A DNA stretch of 64,000 nucleotides from AP-15 sp963845735 (GTDB lineage: Bacteria; Pseudomonadota; Alphaproteobacteria; ATCC43930; CGMCC-115725). The notes under the pieces were generated by a model, which saw only the letters and a program-made list of their open reading frames with translations, had not been told where the DNA came from and searched no databases. A program made the translations under genes and the position numbers. Shown one piece after another: positions 44,133 to 54,408 of the stretch. The DNA lies in assembly GCA_963845735.1 (NCBI GenBank), contig CAWJTR010000015.1, forward strand, positions 62,001 through 126,000, in the 5' to 3' direction. Within the stretch, counting starts at the first letter, position 1, and each line of letters starts with the position of its first letter.

Positions 44133-45878
44133 TCAGAAGTCGGTTCTAACACGCTCGCCATAGCGGCGCAGCGCATATTCCAGAGACAGAACTCTGGCGA
44201 ATTGGGCCTCGTCTCCGATCCGGTCGAGCCGAAACAATCGGCTCAGCACTTCGGCCCCGCCGGGCAGCACCGCCTTTCGATAGGGCTCGGCGAGATAACC
44301 CGGCCAATCTCCGGATCGACGCCGAGCATATTTGATCCGATAGGTGTAGCGCCGCAACCAGGGAGGCCGCACGTAGGTTGCGTAATCGGCCAAGCGCCGC
44401 GACGCGGGCGGCGGTTTAGAAAAATCATGACCGTAATTCGAGAGGTACCGGGACAGCCCGCGATCGACTCGGCGTATCAACTCGGCCTCGTAGGCGCCGT
44501 GATTTTTCCACGACAGCCGAAGTGCGCTTGCGTGCTCGGTTATCGAGCGCTCAAGATACGGCATGGCGGTGAACCCGTAGCGGGCGACTACGCTATCGAC
44601 TTTGCCGTCCCAGGCCCGGCAGCGAAAGCTGTGGTAGAGCCACTCGACGGTCGGGCGCGGCAGCCGGCGCTCGTCGCTGGCCAACAAATCCATCACCTTA
44701 TTCTCGAGCGCGTTGTAGTAGCGCGTGCTGTCGAAGATCGGGGTACACACGGCAGGATCAAACTGGCTATAGAAACTCCACAAAAGTTCACGAATGGTAT
44801 ATTTGCCATCGAGGAGATAGAAGAAATTACGAAAGATTTCGCCACCGCCGCCGTTGAAGGCGATCGTGTTGCCGCGCACGCGCCGCGCCGATTCGGCGAT
44901 CTCGGCACCGTTCTGAAAGATGCCTGTATATTGGTAGCTGTCGGCCGCAAGAAAGTTGAGACGCGCGGTTTCGGCAAACTGGTCGGGCGGGATAATCGGG
45001 CGGTCGTCTTTGTCGATGACATCGAGAGAGAAGCCCTCGCGCCGCGCGATTTGCGAGGCCAGAAGCACATCCTTTTCGCCCGCGCCGCCATACACGTAGA
45101 CGCGCGGCCTAAGTCCGTGCCGGCGCAAAAAGGCCAGAATCAGGCGTGAATCATAACCACCCGAGAGGGCGCATCCGACGCGATCGCCAAAGCGGCGCGC
45201 AATGGCGCCGAAATAACGATCGAGCAACGCGACGCTCCGGCAGAGCGAGGCCTCGCGCGTTTCCGCGGTAAAGGTTCGGGTGACGCGCAGAACGGGCCGG
45301 ATAATTTCCAGCCCGTGCGCGCCGACCCGGATCGTGGCGCCGATCGGCGCCAGCGCGACCTCGCCGAAGAGCGTCTCATTACCGGAAACCACACCATTGA
45401 ACACGAACTCGTAGGCACTCTGCCGCAACAGGGTCAAGCAACCGAGAACCGAGCAGATCGCGTAAAACGACGAGGAGACGATACCCGCATCGAGGTTATA
45501 GAAGAGATGGTAGCCGCCGAAACGATCAAGCCGGATTTCGGTGCGGCCATGGCGGCTGAGAACAGCGGCGTAATGACCCATCGTTGCGTCGTCCGCCACC
45601 GTTGATGCGCAATCATGCAACCGGGCGGCAGCCGCCGCACCGAACCCGTCGTCATCCATGCAGGTGCCGCAGACATAGACGAAGTCACCGTTTGGGGATC
45701 GTGTCAGCGGCGCCGATCCCTCCCCAAAGGGCGGATAGCCGGCAAAGACATAGTCTCGAGCCTCGACGATTTCCGGAGAGGCAAAACCCAGTTCGGCAAA
45801 AGCCCGCTGCAACCCAGTCAACTCTTTCGATCGATCGCGGCTCGGCCCTCTACACACAAGAAAAAAGCCGCCCATCAC
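44133..45878 (-). CDS. Asparagine-synthetase-like protein lacking the glutaminase nucleophile
   Basis: This is 581 residues. The N-terminal Ntn-type half starts MMGGFFLVCRG, with no cysteine at position 2 or 3, and contains FGGYHLFYNLDAG. The C-terminal ATP-pyrophosphatase half has the PP-loop CALSGGYDSRLIL and RVYVYGGAGEKDVLLA. Without the catalytic cysteine, glutamine hydrolysis is not expected; the ATP-dependent half could still adenylate a carboxylate, using free ammonia or another nucleophile. Such asparagine-synthase-related proteins are common in polysaccharide and lasso-peptide type loci. It lies 15 bp upstream of asnB on the same strand. Confidence 0.8.
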   Translation of the reverse strand: MMGGFFLVCRGPSRDRSKELTGLQRAFAELGFASPEIVEARDYVFAGYPPFGEGSAPLTRSPNGDFVYVCGTCMDDDGFGAAAAARLHDCASTVADDATMGHYAAVLSRHGRTEIRLDRFGGYHLFYNLDAGIVSSSFYAICSVLGCLTLLRQSAYEFVFNGVVSGNETLFGEVALAPIGATIRVGAHGLEIIRPVLRVTRTFTAETREASLCRSVALLDRYFGAIARRFGDRVGCALSGGYDSRLILAFLRRHGLRPRVYVYGGAGEKDVLLASQIARREGFSLDVIDKDDRPIIPPDQFAETARLNFLAADSYQYTGIFQNGAEIAESARRVRGNTIAFNGGGGEIFRNFFYLLDGKYTIRELLWSFYSQFDPAVCTPIFDSTRYYNALENKVMDLLASDERRLPRPTVEWLYHSFRCRAWDGKVDSVVARYGFTAMPYLERSITEHASALRLSWKNHGAYEAELIRRVDRGLSRYLSNYGHDFSKPPPASRRLADYATYVRPPWLRRYTYRIKYARRRSGDWPGYLAEPYRKAVLPGGAEVLSRLFRLDRIGDEAQFARVLSLEYALRRYGERVRTDF

Positions 45879-46041
45879 AGCCGATCCGTCGCCGGCTCGT
45901 CGGCGGCTTTGTGCAGGGCGAGCATCAAACAGCGATCATCGACGAGCGAGCTGATCTCGCGGCCGGCAGCGAAACCTCCGCCTCGGCAAAAATAGGCTCC
46001 ATCGTTCGGCTGTACCGGCCAGTATTCGGCGTGGATCCGGC

Positions 46042-47184
46042 TCATTCACCGTCATTCAAGCCAAAAATGAGCGAATATGCAGTAAACATGCGAGCCTGCG
46101 AGAACGCGGCAACGACCCGCTCGCGGTTCCGGCGGCCGAGCTCGACGCGCTTGGCCGGATCGCGCAGCAGCCGAGACAACGCCGCCGCGAAGGCTGCCTC
46201 GTCGTCACGCGCCGCGACAAATTGGCGGTTGTCTTCGCAGAGGATCCTCTTTACGTCGCCGACATCCACCGCGGCGACGGCGCGGCTCGCGGCCATCGCC
46301 TCGAGCAGAGCATTCGGCATCTGCTCGGTATCCGAGGATAGTGCAAAAATATCGAAGGTGCCGAGCACCGCTTCGGGTGCGACCCGACCGGTGAAAATCA
46401 CCCGTTCGGTGACACCAAATTCGTCAGCGAGCCGCGTCAGCGCCTGCCGCTCCGCTCCGTCGCCCGCAATCACCAAGCGGGCCGGAAGCGACGGGTCGAG
46501 ACTGGCGAACACCCTCAGCAGCCGCCCGATATTCTTTTCGCGCCGCAACGGCGCCACGGTCCCGACCACCAACTCGCCGGGCCGGCGGATGAAGCCATCT
46601 ACACCATCGCGCGCCGGATCGGCAAATCGCCCGGCATCGACGCCGTTCGGAATATAGGCGACCTGCTCCACCGGCAATTTCCATACCTTATGCGCAAAAT
46701 CCTCGAGCACGCGGGAGGGCACCACGACCTTGGCGCAGCGCGCCAAGGCCCAGCGGCGGAACATTACCCGGTGCGGGAGCTGGCCGTCGGCCTCCTCCTT
46801 GCCGAAGCCGGCCTCGAAATGCATGTGGCGGGAGACCGGTCGCAAGCGGTTGGCCATCGCCCATTCGATGGCGCCCCAATTATAGGTGATCAGCAGATCG
46901 GGGCGCAGCCGCCGCAGCGCAGCAGCACTCTCGATGAGGGTGCGCACGAGCCCGCGCCGGTTTCGCCCAGCCGCCATCAGCCGCACATCCAGATTTCCGG
47001 CAAAACTCTGTGCAGCTTCGAGATTGTCGTCGAGCGAAATGATGGTGTGGCGTAGCCTTGCGCCAAAATGGTTGATCACCCGCACCATCCGAAGCGGTAC
47101 CCCGCCAACCCCAAAGCTCGGAAAAACGTGAACGAAGTGCGGGCGTGGGCGCGATTCGGGGATGCTCTGGGCGGGAGTTGCCAT
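46042..47184 (-). CDS. Family 4 glycosyltransferase
   Basis: This is 380 residues of GT-B fold. The N-terminal domain has VFPSFGVGGVPLRMVRVINHFG. The C-terminal nucleotide-sugar domain has YIPNGVDAGRFA, VVGTVAPLRREKNIGRLL, LVIAGDGAERQAL, VIFTGRV and the donor-binding PNALLEAMAASRAV (E-x7-E type). It should transfer a hexose or related sugar to the growing glycan. The start at 47184 (MATPAQSIPE) is preferred over an upstream in-frame codon at 47217. It is divergent from the deacetylase gene. Confidence 0.87.
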   Translation of the reverse strand: MATPAQSIPESRPRPHFVHVFPSFGVGGVPLRMVRVINHFGARLRHTIISLDDNLEAAQSFAGNLDVRLMAAGRNRRGLVRTLIESAAALRRLRPDLLITYNWGAIEWAMANRLRPVSRHMHFEAGFGKEEADGQLPHRVMFRRWALARCAKVVVPSRVLEDFAHKVWKLPVEQVAYIPNGVDAGRFADPARDGVDGFIRRPGELVVGTVAPLRREKNIGRLLRVFASLDPSLPARLVIAGDGAERQALTRLADEFGVTERVIFTGRVAPEAVLGTFDIFALSSDTEQMPNALLEAMAASRAVAAVDVGDVKRILCEDNRQFVAARDDEAAFAAALSRLLRDPAKRVELGRRNRERVVAAFSQARMFTAYSLIFGLNDGE

Positions 47185-47481
47185 CGTGCGAAGCGCTGCG
47201 GGCGTAGAGCCCGCCATCGACCGCGAACTATCCAGTCAAGCCCGTCGGCGCCGCTGTGCCGAGAGAATCTTTACCCCCTGGTAACATGATAGTGCAAGTT
47301 CGGCAGGCGGCGCCCTCATTCGTCGCATATTAAACCTCGCCGTGTTACGCTACAGCATAAGAATTAGGTCTAAACAGATGCAAGTCCAGCGCCCTTCGCC
47401 CTCCCCTCGCCGCTCACGGCAGCCGGGCATGGACCGGTTGCCGCCGCGGCAAACGTAAACGCTGGCTACCCTCACCGAGGC

Positions 47482-48489
47482 ATGCTCGATCCCAAAACAT
47501 GGAGGGTGATCGACTGGCCGGCAGACCAGCCGCCAATGGTCGTCGTCGTCGTCGACACCGAAGCCGAATTCGACTGGGAGAGCGAACAGCCTCGACGCGC
47601 CATGGGTGTGGCCTCGGTCAGGCGCCAGGCGCAGACCCAGCCGATCTTCGACCGATACGGCGTGCGGCCGACCTTCGTGCTCGACTACCCGGTGAGCAGC
47701 ACGCCCGAGGGATATGAATTCATCCGCGATCTGCACCGCTCGGGGGCCTGTGAAATCGGCGCTCACCTGCAGCCCTGGGACACGCCGCCTTTGGTCGAAC
47801 AGGCGACGGACCAGAACTCATATCCGGGCAACCTGCCATACGAGCTCGAGCGCGAGAAACTAACGCAGCTGACCCAGATCATCGGCGAAAACATCGGAGT
47901 ACGGCCGCGCATCTATAAGGCGGGTCGCTATGGCGTCGGTCCTGCCACGGCCCAGCTTCTGGCCGAGTTCGGCTATGAGATCGATGTCAGCGTCGTACCG
48001 GGCACGGATCTGAGCCGCAAATTTGGGCCTGATTTCTCGCATTGCGGCGCGCGCCCCTATTGGTTCGGCGCCGGTCCGGCGTTGCTCGAGATCCCGCTCT
48101 CGATCGGCTACACCGGGTTATTGGCGCAGTCCGGACGGACGGCCTACGTGCTCACGATGAACGAGCGGTTAAAGGCCTTGCATGTACCCGGCATCCTTGC
48201 CCGTCTCGGTCTCGTCGAGCGCATCACTCTGACCCCCGAAGGCATCTCATTCGCCGAACAGCGCCGACTGACGCGCGCGCTCTTGAGCCATGGTCATCGC
48301 GTCTTCAGCTTTACCTACCACAGCCCGTCGCTGGCCCCGGGGAATACGCCCTATGTGCGCAGCGAGTCGGATCTACGCGGCTTTTTGAAGTGCATCGAGG
48401 AGTATCTCGATTTTTTCATGGGCGAACTCGGCGGCCGAGCGGCGACCCCGTTTGAGATCAAGGCCCTAGCCGAACAATTGACCCCGTGA
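47482..48489 (+). CDS. Polysaccharide deacetylase family protein (WalW-like)
   Basis: This is 335 residues. The NodB-fold start is MVVVVVDTEAEFDWE, where the first Asp is the catalytic base position. GACEIGAHLQPWDTPPL holds the metal-site His, and VRPRIYKAGRYGVG and HRVFSFTYHSPSLAPGNTPYV form the rest of the barrel. Members in sphingomonad and other alphaproteobacterial clusters are called WalW-like and occur with glycosyltransferases. It probably removes acetyl groups from an N-acetylated glycan or its lipid-linked precursor. The 297 bp in front of it (47185-47481) carry the divergent promoters and no gene. Confidence 0.8.
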   Translation: MLDPKTWRVIDWPADQPPMVVVVVDTEAEFDWESEQPRRAMGVASVRRQAQTQPIFDRYGVRPTFVLDYPVSSTPEGYEFIRDLHRSGACEIGAHLQPWDTPPLVEQATDQNSYPGNLPYELEREKLTQLTQIIGENIGVRPRIYKAGRYGVGPATAQLLAEFGYEIDVSVVPGTDLSRKFGPDFSHCGARPYWFGAGPALLEIPLSIGYTGLLAQSGRTAYVLTMNERLKALHVPGILARLGLVERITLTPEGISFAEQRRLTRALLSHGHRVFSFTYHSPSLAPGNTPYVRSESDLRGFLKCIEEYLDFFMGELGGRAATPFEIKALAEQLTP

Positions 48490-48567
48490 ACGCTAATGCC
48501 CCAGCCCCATCGGATGGCTTCTCACGCTCGTCTCCCGCGGGTGACGGGGGCAATGCATAGCCGCGGG

Positions 48568-49471
48568 TCAGCCGATTGGACTCTCGCGGGCGAGTTCGTA
48601 GAGCGCGATTGCAGCGGCGTTGGAGACGTTGAGCGTCGGCTGCGCGGGCAAGGTCGGCAGCCGCGCCAGATAATCGCAATGCTCGCGCACCAGCCGGCGC
48701 ATGCCGCCGCCTTCGCCGCCCAGCACGATCGCGATGCGCTGGCCGAGATCGAGCGCCGCCAAGGTCGCCGCCGCAGTCGCGTCGAGGCCGCAGATCCAGA
48801 ACCCGCCTTGCTTCAGCCGATCGAGGGCGCGGGCGAGGTTGACCACTTTGACCAGCGGCACGTGCTCGATCGCACCCGAGGCGGATTTGGCCAGAGCGCC
48901 CGTCACCGGCGCCCCGCCATGCTCGGCAAGCACGACGGCAAGCGCGCCGAAGGCGGCGGCCGAACGCAGCACCGCGCCGACGTTGTGCGGGTCGCTGACC
49001 TGGTCGAGCGCTACGATTACCGCCCGACCTGATGTCGCCGCTGCCTGCCGCAGCAGCTCATCGAGGTCGCGCCCGACGAGCGGCTCGACTTCGAGCGCAA
49101 GCCCCTGATGGACGGCGCCCTCGGGCAGCAATGCCGCGAGCGTGGCGCGGTCGAGCACTCGCACCGGCTCGCCGTCGCCGCGCCGGGCCGCTCGCGCGCC
49201 GGCGGCGAGCGCCTGCGCCTCGCTTTCGTGCCCGGCGAGAGCAGCCAGACGGCGCCAGCTTCGTTCCGGATTGGCGAGCGCCGCGGCGACGGCGTGCCGC
49301 CCATAGATCCAGCGTTCGACGGTCCCCGGCTTGCGCGCGCGACCGCGCGGCGCGCGGCGCGCGCGGTCGGGCGCGTAACGGGCTGCTTCGGGCCGCGGCC
49401 GGATCGACGATCGCGGGATTGCGGCGGCGGGAGGCGCCCCGATCCTGGCGGGAGGGCCGAATCTGACTCAT
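48568..49471 (-). CDS. rlmB: 23S rRNA (guanosine-2'-O)-methyltransferase RlmB (TrmH family), frameshifted near N-terminus
   Basis: The SPOUT domain is complete: DQVSDPHNVGAVLRSAAAFGA (motif 1, quoted in part), IAIVLGGEGGGMRRLV (motif 2) and LNVSNAAAIALYELA (motif 3). In the same frame upstream stands the substrate-binding domain start, ERWIYGRHAVAAALANPERS, but that frame has no start codon. An ATG at 49471 (MSQIRPSRQDRG) with GGAG upstream opens the other frame, which becomes Arg/Pro-rich. One extra base between about 49320 and 49400 would join them into 300 residues. The enzyme methylates G2251 of 23S rRNA in E. coli. Confidence 0.78.
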
Positions 49472-49629
49472 GATTTTCACTCCGACGGCCTCGCGATCTG
49501 ATCGCCCGCAGCCTCTAACACGAGCGCGGGCCGCGCCGACAGGGCGTCGATCGACGGAGCCGGATTGACAAGATCAGGGCGAAGCCCTATGAGCCGCGGT
49601 TTCCGCTGCGCCAGGCGGCACGCGATCCT

Positions 49630-49715
49630 GGAGGGGTGGCCGAGTGGTTAAAGGCGGCAGACTGTAAATCTGTTGACGTACGTCTACGTAGGTTCGAATC
49701 CTACCCCCTCCACCA
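49630..49715 (+). tRNA. tRNA-Tyr (GTA)
   Basis: Acceptor GGAGGGG pairs with CCCCTCC. The D-arm is GGCCGAGTGGTTAAAGGC, the anticodon loop CTGTAAA reads GTA, and there is a long variable arm typical of tRNA-Tyr, then TTCGAAT in the T-arm. The 3' CCA is encoded (49713-49715). It heads the Tyr-Gly-tuf transcript. Confidence 0.95.
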
Positions 49716-49810
49716 ACGCGCCAGGCCTGCGCCGGCAAGCGAGGTGGCCGAGGCGGATCGGGCGAAGAAGCGGACAGCGGCAAGGATCGAATCGGCAGGT
49801 GCGGCGGAGC

Positions 49811-49884
49811 GCGGGTGTAGCTCAATGGTAGAGCACCAGCCTTCCAAGCTGGCTACGTGGGTTCGATTCCCATCACCCGCTCCA
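49811..49884 (+). tRNA. tRNA-Gly (TCC)
   Basis: Acceptor GCGGGTG pairs with CACCCGC. The anticodon loop CTTCCAA reads TCC and the T-loop is TTCGATT. The 3' TCCA end is encoded. It lies 95 bp after tRNA-Tyr and 50 bp before tuf, the classical arrangement. Confidence 0.95.
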
Positions 49885-49933
49885 GCCCGCGCGCAGGTGT
49901 CGTGGCTCCATTTTTGACGGAAAGCCGGAAGCG

Positions 49934-51124
<1,191 letters not shown>

Positions 51125-51149
51125 CCAGCCGGATCGGGTCGCACCGGAT

Positions 51150-51193
51150 TAGGAGTGTAGCTCAACTGGTAGAGCACCGGTCTCCAAAACCGG
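51150..51193 (+). repeat. attL-like 44-bp direct repeat (5' part of tRNA-Trp)
   Basis: T plus the first 43 bases of tRNA-Trp (acceptor 5' strand, D-arm and complete anticodon stem-loop with CCA anticodon) are identical to 57114-57157. After position 51193 the sequence departs from tRNA. It stands 25 bp after the tuf stop, where an intact tRNA-Trp would be expected. Confidence 0.9.
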
Positions 51194-51347
51194 CCGGACC
51201 GTCACCGGTGCTCTCCAATTGGCGGTATTCCTCACTTTTTCTATAGCGCCACCTGCCGCAGTTCACGGTGGTTCACCGCCTGTCACCGCAAGTTCGGTAG
51301 CAATCCGGTGACAAAAAAAGCACCGGCGAAGGTCCAATAGGGACGGC

Positions 51348-51749
51348 TTATGACGACCGCGCTGCGCGCTGACGGCGGCGAGCGTGACGGAGCCAAATCA
51401 CCTGCAGCTCGTACCAGACTTGGTTCGCGATCCCTCGCTCGACGTAACGCCGGCCGGCGTTCTTGTCGGCCGTGGCGGCTGCACGGATCACCGACAGAAA
51501 GCCGACCTCAACGCCGGTGAGGCCGCGCGGCATGTCGGCGACAATCCGTTGCAAGGACGGCGCATGGCTTTCGGCGCCGGCTTCCAGGTATTCGAGCGCC
51601 AGCCGGCTGTCGATGTCGCAGTCGGCAGACCAATCGCCGGTCGGCTGGACCTGCCAACAACAGAGTCCGCTTTGCGCTGCATTTGTCGGCGGCGGCAGGC
51701 CGGCCTTTCCCGGTCCGCCACAAAGGACAACAGCCGTTCCACCTGTCAT
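51348..51749 (-). CDS. Hypothetical protein of the integrated element
   Basis: This is 133 residues. The N-terminal third is Gly/Pro-rich with several cysteines (VVLCGGPGK, GLCCWQVQPTG). The rest is helical: ALEYLEAGAESHAPSLQRIVAD, GVEVGFLSVIRAAATADK and NQVWYELQVIWLRHARRR, each only partly quoted from longer helices. No family is recognised. Its ATG overlaps the stop of the upstream gene as ATGA (51746-51749), which supports both as real and translationally coupled. Confidence 0.5.
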   Translation of the reverse strand: MTGGTAVVLCGGPGKAGLPPPTNAAQSGLCCWQVQPTGDWSADCDIDSRLALEYLEAGAESHAPSLQRIVADMPRGLTGVEVGFLSVIRAAATADKNAGRRYVERGIANQVWYELQVIWLRHARRRQRAARSS

Positions 51750-52081
51750 GCCCCTTTTCGAATGGCGATCCGCCTGGGTGGCAGCGGCGGCAACGGGGCC
51801 CAATGCGTCGGAAAACACTGCGACGCCAGCCGGTCGCACCAACCGGTGCCGCTCCACAGGCCGATTGTCCATTCCGGCGGATATCGGGGCGGACCGGGGA
51901 ACAACAAACAAAGGCAGGATTCCACGTCCGGCTGGGCCGGCGCCGTCTCGATCGGGAGCGCCGGGGCCGCGGCGCGCTGGTCGCGACTGGCGTGCCGATC
52001 ATCCTCTGCTAGGGGCTGCAACGGCGCCGCCAACGCCAGCGCGGCAATCGCCGTGAGGTCGTCGAATTGATCACGGGTCAT
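51746..52081 (-). CDS. Hypothetical protein of the integrated element
   Basis: This is 111 residues, starting MTRDQFDDLTAIAALAL. The N-terminal half is helical and acidic (PLQPLAEDDRHASRDQ). The C-terminal half is rich in Pro, Trp and Cys (ESCLCLLFPGPPRYPP, GLWSGTGWCDRLASQCF). GAGAAGGACCACAGGTG precedes the ATG at 52081. No family is recognised; a small phage-encoded protein is the best description. Confidence 0.5.
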   Translation of the reverse strand: MTRDQFDDLTAIAALALAAPLQPLAEDDRHASRDQRAAAPALPIETAPAQPDVESCLCLLFPGPPRYPPEWTIGLWSGTGWCDRLASQCFPTHWAPLPPLPPRRIAIRKGA

Positions 52082-52173
52082 CACCTGTGGTCCTTCTCGC
52101 AAAATCGATTTCAAGGACTGCTGGTGCGCCTGGCGCCGGTCGCGGCAATGGACAGCGGACAAGGTCGTTTCGC

Positions 52174-52462
52174 CTATCCGGCAGCCGGCGCTGCGGCCGG
52201 CCGGTGATCATGGCCGGCCTCACGGGTGATGAGTTCCCAGTGCACGTCGCCGAGCCGCAAGGTCACGATGTCGAAACGCGTGCAACGCAGCATAAGGCGC
52301 AAGCTGTAGGAGCTGGCGGCGGCTGGCGCCGGGCGAGTCGGGCTGATGCGCGCGCCACACCGCGCTGGCGATCTCCTCGGCGCTGACTGCGATTTCGTCT
52401 CGTGACGCGGGCTTGACATTGCTGATTAGGGGCGGAAGATCCGGCGCATAAAGCTTCAACAT
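52174..52462 (-). CDS. Hypothetical protein of the integrated element, frameshifted
   Basis: The first frame starts MLKLYAPDLPPLISNVKPAS and continues IAVSAEEIASAVWRAHQPDSPG. The second frame gives YSLRLMLRCTRFDIVTLRLGDVHWELITREAGH, cited here from a longer string in two parts (YSLRLMLRCTRFDIV, then LGDVHWELITREAGH). One surplus base around 52305-52330 would join them into about 95 residues. No family is recognised. Confidence 0.4.
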
Positions 52463-52525
52463 GTCATCTGTGATCGGTTCGTCCGGGTGCAGCTCGTTGA
52501 AACTCCCGGACGAAGGCCAAATCCC

Positions 52526-53264
52526 TCAGCCGGGACCGTTCTCCCAGCCGCCAAAGCCCTTGCGCGACCGGTAGTTTCTGGTAACGGTGGTCACGGCCTC
52601 GGGACGCCGCAGCCCTCGCCGGTCAACCCAGCGCTCACGGCCGTCTCGCATGACCGAGAGCAAGGTCGGAAGATACGGCTGCGCCGGGTCATAGGACCGC
52701 ATCGCTCGCTTCTCGCGGCGCGCATACGGGTGATAGACGCAATCGTGAAGCCATTGGCCGATGCCCGCCGGCACCCATTCGGGAAACTCGGTGACGACCC
52801 GCTGTGCGAGGTCGTTGCACATACGGTGCTCGCTCAACCCGTGGCCGCCGTCCGCAAGCGATTGCTCATTGACCGCCCGCAGGAAGGCTTCGGCGAGGTG
52901 CCGCGCCTTGGGCGCAGACAGCGACTTACCGACAAAGAAGCCGCTGCGCCGGATCGAGGGCAGCACTTCGACGTAAACCCATTTTTGGAATGGTCTTGCC
53001 TCGGGTCTGCGCGAGCGCATCACCAGCCCATAAAGACCGCTTTCCGAGACAAGATTGCTCCTCTGAGGGCCGCCAAGGCCCTCTATAGTACAGAGCCCCT
53101 TTTCGTCGTCATCCCAGGCGCATCAAGGCCGTCGTCGGGTTGCCCAGTCCGAGCACGCGGCACAAATCGGACGCGACGAACCAAGGCTTGCCGTCGATGA
53201 TCTTAGCCCGGATCGGGACGCCATCCTTGAAGACGAATTTCAGGATCTCGCCGGCTTCGCTCAT
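52526..53264 (-). CDS. BRO family (Bro-N) prophage antirepressor, frameshifted
   Basis: The first frame gives the Bro-N domain start: ILKFVFKDGVPIRAKIIDGK and PWFVASDLCRVLGLGNPTTA. The next frame continues DDDEKGLCTIEGLGGPQRSN and LVSESGLYGLVMRSRRPEAR. It then gives FQKWVYVEVLPSIRRSGFFV, the classical antirepressor signature, followed by a C-terminal domain with PEWVPAGIGQWLHDCVYHP. One extra base near 53114 explains the shift; the joined length is 245 residues. Phage antirepressors counter a repressor to trigger induction. The ATG overlaps the preceding gene's stop (ATGA at 53261-53264). Confidence 0.78.
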
Positions 53265-53818
53265 GTGGATTTCGCGAGTAACCGCGCCATCAGGGCGGCG
53301 AGCTCGCCGGCGGCGTGGCGGGCACGCATCGCCTTCAATGGCGAGGTCGCGGGCGGCGGTGATGTCCCCGGCCCGATCGGCAATGATGCCGGCGGCCGTG
53401 CTGCGCTGGCAGCGCTCAACCAATCTGGCGCGCCGGCGGCGACCGGCTTTCTCGAGGAAGATCCCGCGGCGGTGAGGATCACGCGGCGGCGCCGCCAACA
53501 ATTCGGTCTCAAGGGCCGCGAGGTCGGCGCGGTGCTCGGTCGAACCCCTGAAGCGGTCGTTCCGCAGCCGGTCGGCGATCTCGATCGCTTGGCGCTGACC
53601 AGCGGCCCAGAGGCGAGGGTGGTCTGGTGCTGACGGCCGCTGAATGCATCGGGCGCAACCGGCGCCGACGACAGCGGTGCGACCGCGGCGCCAGTGGCCT
53701 CAGCCGCGATCAACAACTCGCCGAGTTCGACGCTGGCGGCTCGCCGATCGGGCGCGGACATGCGCCCCCTCAAAGCCTGGCGGAGGGCATCTATCCGCCC
53801 CTGGTCGCTGATCGCCAT
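53261..53818 (-). CDS. Hypothetical protein of the integrated element, interrupted frames
   Basis: Starts MAISDQGRIDALRQALRGRM with AGGAGG upstream and continues ASVELGELLIAAEATGA. The middle is best read in another frame (QRQAIEIADRLRNDRF, ETELLAAPPRDPHRRGIF) and the end returns to the first (MRARHAAGELAALMARLLAK). At least two compensating indels are needed. Arg/Ala-rich and helical, without a recognised family. Coupled by ATGA overlap to the antirepressor gene. Confidence 0.35.
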   Translation of the reverse strand: MAISDQGRIDALRQALRGRMSAPDRRAASVELGELLIAAEATGAAVAPLSSAPVAPDAFSGRQHQTTLASGPLVSAKRSRSPTGCGTTASGVRPSTAPTSRPLRPNCWRRRRVILTAAGSSSRKPVAAGAPDWLSAASAARPPASLPIGPGTSPPPATSPLKAMRARHAAGELAALMARLLAKST

Positions 53819-53849
53819 CGTGTCCATGTCCTCCTGTTGAGTTCGACCT

Positions 53850-54407
53850 TCAGCCGCGATGCCCTCGGCTGGTTCGACTGGCTCGGCCGCCGGTTCGCTG
53901 GCGCGTGCATAAGCCGTCGTGGACGGTCGCCTGAAACAGAGCGGGATCGGCGCCGCCCTCGGCCGGGGACCGGCGCAGGTCGGCCCGCGCCTCGCCGAAC
54001 CGGGCCAGCTCCGCGCCTTCGTGCGGGTGATCGAGATCGGCGGGCGCAACCCCGTCGCTTAGCCCAGCCGCCCATCGCACCAGGCTCGACGATACCGGTT
54101 CGCGCCAGGGCGTCGGATCGCCGCCCGCGGTTTGTGGGCGATCGAAGGCGAAATGTTCCAGCACGGACCGGACGTATTGGATCATCGCGTGATCGGGGTC
54201 CGCCACGTTGCGTGCCGCCGCCTTGACCTCAGGCTGCTGTGAAAACCAGGTGAACAGCGCTCGGGCGTTTTCCGCAGTGTCGCCGTCCAGCCACCGCGAA
54301 CCCGCCGGGGGCACCTTGCCGGCTTCGGCCGCCTCGGCAAGGACTTTGTCCAGCAGTCGAAAGGCCAGCAGCGCACGAGCGCGGGTGATCCGCTCCGGTG
54401 CTGCCAT
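53850..54407 (-). CDS. Hypothetical protein of the integrated element
   Basis: This is 185 residues. The first 110 look like a genuine helical domain (RITRARALLAFRLLDKVLAE, WLDGDTAENARALFTWFSQQ, DHAMIQYVRSVLEHFAFDRP). The last 30 residues are Arg/Gly-rich and may reflect another frame error. It starts 1 bp after the stop of the preceding gene on the same strand. No family is recognised. Confidence 0.45.
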   Translation of the reverse strand: MAAPERITRARALLAFRLLDKVLAEAAEAGKVPPAGSRWLDGDTAENARALFTWFSQQPEVKAAARNVADPDHAMIQYVRSVLEHFAFDRPQTAGGDPTPWREPVSSSLVRWAAGLSDGVAPADLDHPHEGAELARFGEARADLRRSPAEGGADPALFQATVHDGLCTRQRTGGRASRTSRGHRG

Positions 54408-54408
54408 G

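Noticed and set aside
42175..48489. An exosortase/PEP-CTERM system, suggested by the asnB subtype and the deacetylase
   Set aside because: No exosortase, PEP-CTERM protein or the associated ligase is visible; the similarity is only at subfamily level.
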